A DNA stretch of 5,704 bases, taken from NCBI GenBank assembly GCA_964458645.1, contig CAYWJU010000034.1, positions 1 through 5,704 on the forward strand, written 5' to 3'. The notes under the pieces are model-generated. The model ran no database searches and had not been told where the DNA came from. It was given only the letters and a program-made list of their open reading frames with translations. Below are positions 3,001 through 5,704 of this stretch, piece after piece (position 1 is the first letter of the stretch; each line of letters starts with the position of its first letter). Position numbers and translations under genes: made by a program. The DNA comes from DAORHV01 sp964458645 (GTDB lineage: Bacteria > Patescibacteriota > Gracilibacteria > Peribacterales > Peribacteraceae).

Positions 3001-5704
3001 TCGGTACCGGATGCGGTGCCCAGAACTTCCAAGGCGGTATTGTTGGCCGTGGTACCGACACCAACTTTCCCGGTGCTCAGGATAAGGGTTGCGGTTGCGT
3101 TCGGATCGGAGAACGTCAGATCTCCCAAATAGCGGATGCCCGAGGCAGCATCGAACTGCATCTGGGCACCACCGGTGACGAATTCCATAAGGCCGGCAAC
3201 GGCCATGGTGCTATCGAAGCGCGATGTGGTTGCCACATGTAATCCATAGTTCAGAAGGTTGGTAGTGCCGATCCCAACGCGGTTATTCACTGCATCTACA
3301 AACAGCGTACCGCCATCGAACGTTGCACCAGATTCAGTGACCAGCGTTCCGGACGACGTCAGTTGCTTGCTGGCACGGACAATGGCGCCGGAAATCGTGT
3401 TCAGGACGTTCAGACCCAGGGTGGTATTGCTGCCACCGGTGACGTTGATGGTCAGCGCACCGGTCATGGTGTCGCCGCTTTTCTTCACGTAGCGAGCGTC
3501 ACCGAGGCGCAGTACTGCACCAGAGAACGAAGCTGTTCCTGCAGAACCTCCGGTCTGATCTGTTCCGCAGGAGAAGCGCTTGGTAGCGGCATCCCACAAC
3601 AGCTTGCTGGTACCGGCAGTGTCACAGTCGGCCAGACCTGCGCCGGCAAAGGTTGTTGCGGTGTAGAGGTGAGTGCCGGAGATGGAGCGGGTGGCGAAGA
3701 TGTTCTGGCCTGAGACGGACTTCGTGGCATACAAGTTCGTACCCGAAGCAGTACCCAGGACTTCCAGTGTGATGTTGCTGTCGGCAGCTGTCGTACCCAG
3801 GTTATTGCCGATAATCGCCGATCCGGAAACGGACAACCTGGAACCTGGTTGCTCGGTTCCGATTCCCACCGCGCCAGTAGCCGTGATGGCAAATTTGCTG
3901 GTGGTGCCGAGCTTGAAGTTCGCCAGATAGCGCATGCCGGTGGGCACGCTGTTTTCCGTCACATTTATGGCAAGCGCGGTGTAGCCTACCGCGCTGGAAT
4001 AGTTGATTGCAGGATTGATGGACAGCACGCTGGCCGGGCCACCTAATATAGTTCCGAAAATAAATGACGAGCCCACGCTACCGCCGAAGGTGCTCGTACC
4101 GGCGTTCGTACGGCTGAAAAACGGAGTTCCGCTAAAATCCCTGATATTCCAGGTGCCGTTCACCAATTGCTGCAAGTCACCCGCCCCGGTAACGGCAAGC
4201 AATCCGGCGCCCAGGTTGCTTTGCCATTCGGTCAGGTTAGCGGCCTGGCTCGCTGCACCGCGCACGGTCAAGGGCTTGGTGTTTAGTGTGCCGGCTTTCA
4301 GCAATCCGCTGCCCGCCAAAACCAATTGACCGGATGACGACAGCATCTTCTCAGCATGAATCGTATCGCCGGAGGCTGTTTCGATGATGCGCAGACCCAG
4401 GAATCCCGATGTCAGATCGATGACGAGTGCTCCGGTCATGGTGTCGCCTTGTTTCTTCACGTATCGAGCATCGCCGAGACGCAGCACTGCTCCAGAGAAT
4501 GAAGCGGTGCCGGCAGAACCTCCTGTTTGGTCGGTACCGCAGGAGAAACGCTTGGTGGCGCTGTCCCACAAGAGCTTGCTCGTACCGGAGGTGTCGCAAT
4601 CGGCAAGACCTGCACCGGCAAAGGTTGTTGCGGTGTAGAGGTGAGTGCCGGAGATGGAGCGGGTGGCGAAGAGGTTCTGGCCGGAGGCGGTGCCGAGGAT
4701 GTGCAGCGTGGAACCCGAGATCGTGCCTTGAACTTCGAGCTTGGCAGTTGGCGCTACAGTTCCGATACCAACTTTACCGGCAGAATCGATGTGTAACTGT
4801 TCTGTTCCATTGGTGAACAAACCGACCGTCTGCCAGAAAGCGTCTGCGGCAATGTCGATCTGTGTTGTATTAGAGCGACCGACAACCGAAACGCCGCCGT
4901 TGCCGAGCATCGTGCCGTTAGCAACGTCGCTCTGGAAGTAACCGAGTGTACGGAAAAAATCCTTGGCGTAGCCCGCGCCATTAATGTGCAGACTGCTGCC
5001 GCTGATACCGCCTACCACATCCAACGCAGTATCAGGAGCTGTCGTTCCGACTCCCACGCGGTTATTGACGGAGTCCACGAACAGCGTGCCGGCGTCAAAA
5101 ATTGCTCCGGATTCGGTGACAAGTGAGCCAGACGAAACAAGTTGCTTGGAAGCCCGGACAATGGCGCCGGAAATAGTGTTAAGGACGTTCAGGCCTAAGG
5201 TCGTGTTGCCGCCACCGGTAACGTTGATTGTAAGCGCACCAGTCATGGTGTCGCCGGCTTTGCGAACATAGCGGCTGTCACCCAGGCGCAGCACTGCTCC
5301 AGAGAACGACGTCGTTCCAGCGCTGCCGCCGGTCTGGTCGGTGCCACACGAGAAGCGTTTCGTAGCTACGTCCCAGAGCAATTTACTGGTTCCGGCGGTG
5401 TCACAATCCGCCAAGCCGGCGCCGCCGAAGGTTGTGGCGGCGTAGATGTTGGTACCCGTAATGCTGCGTGTGGCGTACAGATCGGCTCCCGAGGCGGTGC
5501 CGAGAACTTCCAGCGTCGCACCGGAAATGCCTTTGCGCACGACCAGCGCGCCGGAAATAGAGGCGTTGCCGGAGACAACGAGAGTGGTGCCGGAGATGGT
5601 GCCGACTGCCGTGAAGCTGTCGTCGGTCTTCAGCAGGTTTGCGGAGGCACGGTAGAGGTTGGTGTCGTAGTTGGCGGCACCGGTGCCGAAGACGATGTGA
5701 TTGG
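1..5704 (-). CDS. Giant modular repeat surface protein (putative adhesin / tail-fibre-like), partial at both ends
   Basis: A single minus-strand frame is open across the whole window: 1900 codons with no TAA, TAG or TGA, and no start or stop in view. The product is Gly/Thr/Ser/Ala-rich and built of recurring modules: five blocks with a cysteine pair and a GDTMTGAL motif, nine VGIGT-type motifs, two LGSxxLRW modules, two DTNLYR modules and one LamG-like domain at about residues 1406-1616. Repeat copies differ largely at third codon positions while protein motifs are kept, which supports real coding. Such motif sets are known from phage tail fibres and from giant surface proteins of Candidate Phyla Radiation bacteria and Omnitrophota. 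An extracellular attachment role is inferred. No signal peptide, membrane anchor, sorting signal or endosialidase-type intramolecular chaperone is visible, but both termini are outside the window. It could instead be a phage tail fibre. Coding call is very secure; function is tentative. Confidence 0.95.
3..113 (-). repeat. VGIGTLAP motif and block-entry joint at the C-terminal window edge
   Basis: The last visible residues are SVGIGTLAPKATLDVFGT, ISGATLTISGNGSFSGSLVV. The wording matches the joints VGIGTTTPKASLDVVGTISG...VVSGNASITGSLVV (2439-2534) and SGTTLVVSGNASISGALVV (5535-5600), both of which run on into RKGISGATLEVLG and a cysteine-pair block. The gene therefore very probably continues into a sixth block beyond the left edge; this is inference. 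Confidence 0.7.
129..371 (-). repeat. LGSxxLRW module, second copy, with degenerate acidic loop
   Basis: The module reads IIGSDSSDTVTFNALVNSN, ITPSVDVTYDLGTSSLRW, RDLYLGGSSMHIGTDGN, EGTIGYDTSANYLTFNP and DASGNPEVVM. It aligns with 1599-1835 over its whole length (81 against 79 codons). The acidic loop DADSDGNID of the first copy corresponds here to NPDASGNPE (138-164), which no longer fits the calcium-loop pattern. It is followed by LDGGSVGIGTLAPKATLDV. Confidence 0.75.
426..479 (-). repeat. DTNLYR module, second copy
   Basis: The residues DTNLYRPLVNTLRTDGSL match DTNLYRASANLLKTDDSF at 5613-5666 in 12 of 18 positions by eye. Here it is preceded by LLFGYDNIF and followed by QVGGALTVTGVTTLNGNT, leading into the second LGSxxLRW module. 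Confidence 0.6.
480..749 (-). other. WTV...YYNIGQVGVGTTTP segment and following single-copy stretch
   Basis: After the linker the chain reads DSVWTVNNDNSIYYNIGQ and VGVGTTTPLGQMEV (654-695). The pattern W-x-x-x-x-x-x-x-x-YYNxGxVGIGTTxP is a very common opening of tail-fibre-like repeat regions. It is followed by QQDDLFGSGALLVDQN, VATGTGIYVDSSATGAPG and IAISMPGNATSANPHLLF, which I do not recognise, and then by the second DTNLYR module. Confidence 0.65.
750..782 (-). other. Gly/Ser-rich flexible linker
   Basis: The residues read GSGSSSGGGGGDSVW around here, following the hydrophobic strand GGLFVRLSNGRLINLT. Five consecutive glycine codons (GGC/GGA) end just before Asp-Ser-Val-Trp. The linker separates the LamG region from the next stalk element and likely gives flexibility. 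Confidence 0.75.
855..1487 (-). other. LamG / concanavalin A-like jelly-roll domain (Laminin_G_3 type)
   Basis: Residues about 1406-1616. The order fits LamG-like jelly rolls: AQAKFGTNSISLNCAGYQYY (compare the usual FGxxSLxLxGxxxY), FTVDTWVYEGANTSVNRFL, QWSLQLTSGNKLQGNW, then QWVHIAFERSGNTFRVYKNG (the conserved W-x-H-I/V-A-x-x-R...-Y-x-N-G strand pair), YLMLGNRYPYN, and GYMDEIRISKVARYSGNFTA (the terminal GxIDEIRISxxARYxxxF strand). Two cysteines, 1395-1397 and 1338-1340, are probably paired. Members of this fold often bind glycans or proteins, some with calcium; the ligand here cannot be told. It is the only such domain in the window, and the stretch just N-terminal of it (SNAPTASNYARIFARPST) is probably a lead-in. 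Confidence 0.85.
1599..1835 (-). repeat. LGSxxLRW module with DxDxDGxxD loop, first copy
   Basis: The module reads LGNASTDVVSFKSVISG, SLIPAITNTYSLGSDTLRW, KNFFLSGAINLGVSGDSA, QIQYDTVGDRIKFDADSDG and NIDFRM. The core I-x-P-x-x-x-x-T-Y-x-LG-S-x-x-LRW-x-x-x-(Y/F)L is widespread in tail-fibre-like proteins. The segment at 1608-1634 reads DADSDGNID, fitting the DxDxDGxxD calcium-loop pattern of EF-hand, dockerin and thrombospondin type 3 repeats. A second copy, with a degenerate loop, lies at 129-371, so the pair flanks the LamG-like domain. Confidence 0.75.
1902..2126 (-). repeat. Connector of type B with VGIGTTAP motif, after copy 5
   Basis: The wording TIDLTSGYLGLKIIETASGN, IIHAEKDLTSSGTLKIVNT, ARFSSGAFFDTNTLSIDA and NANRVGIGTTAPKATLDI is a close copy of the connector after block 4, with conservative changes (R to K, V to I, S to F). 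The VGIGTxAPKATLDx ending recurs near the left edge (72-113). After it, the protein leaves the block repeats through IVGTLSGRNLIISNHAAF and enters the LGSxxLRW module. Confidence 0.88.
2127..2399 (-). repeat. Cysteine-pair / GDTMTGAL repeat block, copy 5 (short form)
   Basis: Residues 1102-1192, 91 codons, the shortest copy. It has two 11-residue units (MDLFATRSVTG and THLYAATTFAG) and a shortened, diverged spacer: TGGPSVNSGGVLQLGDARY replaces TGGSAGTxSFSGAVLRLG. Cysteines are at 2289-2291 and 2232-2234, still 19 codons apart. It ends RKAGDTMTGAL like copy 1. It is the last block before the LamG-bearing region, and its upstream joint RKGISGATLEVLG is shared with block 1. Confidence 0.9.
2493..2717 (-). 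repeat. Connector of type B with VGIGTTTP motif, after copy 4
   Basis: The chain reads VIDLTSGFLGLRIIETASGN, IIHAEKDLTSSGTLKVVNT, ARFSSGASFDTNTLTIDA and NANRVGIGTTTPKASLDV. It is nearly the same in protein and DNA as the connector after copy 5 (1902-2126), at a constant offset of 591 nt, with most differences at third codon positions. Downstream it passes directly through VVSGNASITGSLVV and RKGISGATLEVLG into block 5, the same joint that precedes block 1. Confidence 0.88.
2718..3032 (-). repeat. Cysteine-pair / GDTMTGAL repeat block, copy 4 (long form)
   Basis: Residues 891-995, 105 codons, with three 11-residue units: TDIYATRNISG (2973-3005), SNLFATRSISG (2940-2972) and THLYAATTFAG (2907-2939). 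DCDTAGTSKLLWD and KRFSCGTDQ follow; cysteines are at 2889-2891 and 2832-2834, 19 codons apart. The variable spacer reads NTGNAGTSSFSGA rather than TGGSAGTxSFSGA. It ends GDARYVKKQGDTMTGAL, the same as copy 2, and is followed by the canonical type B connector. Confidence 0.9.
3024..3233 (-). other. Single-copy segment ending in VGVGTTANNTALEV
   Basis: This 70-codon piece joins the type A connector after copy 3 to block 4. It reads ATTSRFDSTMAVAGLMEF, VTGGAQMQFDAASGIRYLGD and LTFSDPNATATLILS, then GKVGVGTTANNTALEV. The QMQFDAASGIRYLGDLTF wording is like the Y-D-x-A-x-x-x-LTF stretches in the two LGSxxLRW modules further on. The motif lacks the usual proline (TANN in place of TTxP) and overlaps the LEVLGTASG opening of block 4. 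Confidence 0.6.
3234..3452 (-). repeat. Connector of type A, after copy 3, with altered VGIGTT end
   Basis: The phrases VTGGSNTTLGLNVLNT, ISGAIVRASKQLTSSGTLVT, ESGATFDGGTLF and VDAVNNRVGIGTT closely match the type A connector after copy 1. The two share long near-identical DNA stretches, for example around 3363-3480 and 5163-5260. The motif end differs: VGIGTT is followed by NLLNYGLHV, so the proline and the usual A-L-D-V spacing are lost. The chain then enters a short stretch with TSRFDSTMAVAGLMEF and ASGIRYLGDLTFSD before the next VGVGTT motif at 3024-3065. Confidence 0.8.
3453..3767 (-). repeat. Cysteine-pair / GDTMTGAL repeat block, copy 3 (long form)
   Basis: Residues 646-750, 105 codons. 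It is longer than copies 1 and 2 by exactly 33 nt because it has three 11-residue units instead of two: TNLYATKSVSG (3708-3740), QNIFATRSISG (3675-3707) and THLYTATTFAG (3642-3674). The DCDTAGTSKLLWD and KRFSCGTDQ phrases follow, with cysteines at 3624-3626 and 3567-3569. It ends GDARYVKKSGDTMTGAL. Its DNA shares a 58-nt exact run with copy 2. Confidence 0.9.
3828..4286 (-). other. Single-copy LTEWQ-type segment ending in VGIGTEQP
   Basis: The segment begins LNTKPLTVRGAASQAANLTE and WQSNLGAGLLAVTGAGDLQQ, continues NGTWNIRDFSGTPFFSRTNA, FGGSVGSSFIFGTILGG, INYSSAVGYTALAINVT and MRYLANFKLGTTSKFAITA, then AVGIGTEQPGSRLSV at 3828-3869. The phrase (A/S)xxANLTEWQxxxGxxLxxVxxxG is, as I recall, common in giant repeat proteins of Candidate Phyla Radiation bacteria. 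The middle, about 3870-4140, I do not recognise. No cysteine occurs here. It is the longest non-repeated stretch in the N-terminal two-thirds of the visible protein. Confidence 0.65.
4287..4424 (-). repeat. Connector of type B, divergent and lacking its VGIGT end, after copy 2
   Basis: The start VIDLTSGFLGLRIIETASG matches the connectors after copies 4 and 5 (type B). It then diverges: DTIHAEKMLSSSGQL, followed by VLAGSGLLKAGT in place of KVVNTARFSSGASFDT, and it never reaches NRVGIGTT. The chain instead passes into the LTEWQ-containing segment. This looks like a type B connector whose distal half was replaced. Confidence 0.75.
4425..4706 (-). repeat. Cysteine-pair / GDTMTGAL repeat block, copy 2
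   Basis: Residues 333-426, 94 codons, the same length as copy 1. It opens LHILGTASGQNLFATRSISG rather than LEVLGTASG and carries DCDTSGTSKLLWD (Ser where other copies have Ala). Cysteines are at 4596-4598 and 4539-4541, again 19 codons apart. It ends GDARYVKKQGDTMTGAL, as copy 4 does. At the DNA level 4615-4672 is identical to 3643-3700 in copy 3, a 58-nt exact match, although the two flanking connectors differ. That suggests local sequence exchange between these blocks. Confidence 0.9.
4731..5015 (-). other. Single-copy segment ending in NGTEQLHIDSAGKVGIGTVAP
   Basis: Between copies 1 and 2 lies a segment not repeated in the window. It includes GAGYAKDFFRTLGYFQSD, GNGGVSVVGRSNTTQID and AADAFWQTVGLF, then NGTEQLHIDSAGK and VGIGTVAPTAKLEV. 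The ending resembles the widespread phrase (F/Y)xxGTERMRIDSSGNVGIGT of phage tail fibres and peptidase S74-type tail proteins. The upstream 40 or so residues I do not recognise. It may be one stalk element inserted in place of a direct block-to-block joint. Confidence 0.6.
5016..5231 (-). repeat. Connector of type A with VGVGTTAP motif, after copy 1
   Basis: After the first block the chain runs through TINVTGGGNTTLGLNVLNT, ISGAIVRASKQL, VSSGSLVTESGAIFDAGTLF and VDSVNNRVGVGTTAP to DTALDV. The same wording returns after copy 3 (3234-3452) and nowhere else, defining connector type A. The VGxGTTxPxxxLDV ending is a familiar hinge-like motif of tail-fibre-type proteins. Many Asn/Gly turns and alternating hydrophobics suggest a beta-rich stalk. 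Confidence 0.85.
5232..5513 (-). repeat. Cysteine-pair / GDTMTGAL repeat block, copy 1
   Basis: Residues 64-157, 94 codons. The order is LEVLGTASG, two 11-residue units of the (S/T)GxxLYATRSI kind, the phrase GLADCDTAGTSKLLWD, ATKRFSCGTDQ, a short variable GGSAGTTSFSGA stretch, then LRLGDSRYVRKAGDTMTGAL. Cysteines are at 5403-5405 and 5346-5348, 19 codons apart. GDTMTGAL is a motif common in phage tail fibre repeats. This copy deviates slightly from the others: FGG replaces FAG, VATKRF replaces SATKRF, and DSRYVRKAG replaces DARYVKKxG. A small disulfide-closed domain is inferred from the invariant pair. Confidence 0.9.
5613..5702 (-). other. DTNLYR module, first copy (protein domain)
   Basis: Residues 1-30 read NHIVFGTGAANYDTNLYRAS and then ANLLKTDDSF. 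The pattern DTNLYRxxxNxLxTDxS returns at 426-479 as DTNLYRPLVNTLRTDGSL, also preceded by a short phrase with FG. I recognise this kind of phrase from giant repeat proteins of uncultivated bacteria; no biochemical function is known to me. It is followed by a short stretch (about 5515-5612) with VVSGNASISGALVV and RKGISGATLEVLG, which leads into the first cysteine-pair block. The module is cut by the right edge of the window. Confidence 0.6.

Noticed and set aside
2750..3892. Minus-strand frames at 2750-3064 and 3485-3892 as separate small genes
   Set aside because: They are in a different frame from the window-long coding frame. Pro/Ala/Ser-rich translations arise from shifted reading of the Gly/Thr/Ser codons.
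2127..5513. CRISPR array or transposon repeats as the cause of the repeated DNA
   Set aside because: Repeats are long, imperfect, in frame and spaced by coding connectors. There are no short identical repeats with unique spacers, no inverted ends and no transposase.
1..5704. A set of broken genes or pseudogene fragments, since no complete long gene is present
   Set aside because: One frame is intact from edge to edge. No start and stop are seen only because the gene is larger than the window.
1..5704. Recoded UGA (glycine) as in Gracilibacteria or Absconditabacteria
   Set aside because: No in-frame TGA exists in 1900 codons of a very glycine-rich protein, so recoding has no support here.
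1..5704. Promoters, ribosome binding sites or terminators within the window
   Set aside because: There is no intergenic space. Any promoter-like or hairpin-like match would lie inside coding repeats, and no supporting feature was seen.

Overview
The whole window lies inside one very large protein-coding gene on the minus strand. Minus-strand codons whose leftmost plus-strand base is at a position divisible by 3 run from 5702 down to 3 without a stop: 1900 codons, checked by translating every line of the window. Neither the start nor the stop codon is in view. Residue numbers below count from the codon at 5700-5702. No RNA gene, second gene, promoter, terminator, insertion sequence or CRISPR array could be supported.

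The product is a modular repeat protein rich in Gly, Thr, Ser and Ala. From N- to C-terminus (right to left on the map) it has: a DTNLYR module (5613-5702); five copies of a ~91-105 residue block (5232-5513, 4425-4706, 3453-3767, 2718-3032, 2127-2399) that holds an invariant cysteine pair and ends in a GDTMTGAL motif; a connector after each block, in two alternating families, most ending in a VGIGTTxP motif; an LGSxxLRW module with a DxDxDGxxD loop (1599-1835); one LamG/jelly-roll-like domain (about 855-1487); a Gly/Ser linker (750-782); a WTV...YYNIGQVGVGTTTP segment; and second copies of the DTNLYR and LGSxxLRW modules (426-479, 129-371). It leaves the window in the sequence that, elsewhere in the gene, leads into another block.

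The motifs GDTMTGALTI, VGIGTTxPxAxLDV, LGSxxLRWxxLYL and NGTExLxIDSxGKVGIGT are typical of phage tail fibres and of the giant surface proteins of some uncultivated bacteria, especially Candidate Phyla Radiation lineages such as Peregrinibacteria/Peribacteria and Parcubacteria, and also Omnitrophota. A secreted or surface-displayed stalk-like adhesin of such a bacterium is the most likely reading; a large phage tail fibre is the main alternative. The organism assignment is inference. No in-frame TGA occurs, so the window gives no sign of the UGA-glycine code of Gracilibacteria and Absconditabacteria.

The likely arrangement is a long, repetitive, beta-rich stalk stiffened by small disulfide-bonded units, presenting one lectin-like domain that could bind a glycan or protein. 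DNA similarity between blocks, including a 58-nt exact match, suggests growth and homogenisation by duplication and recombination.
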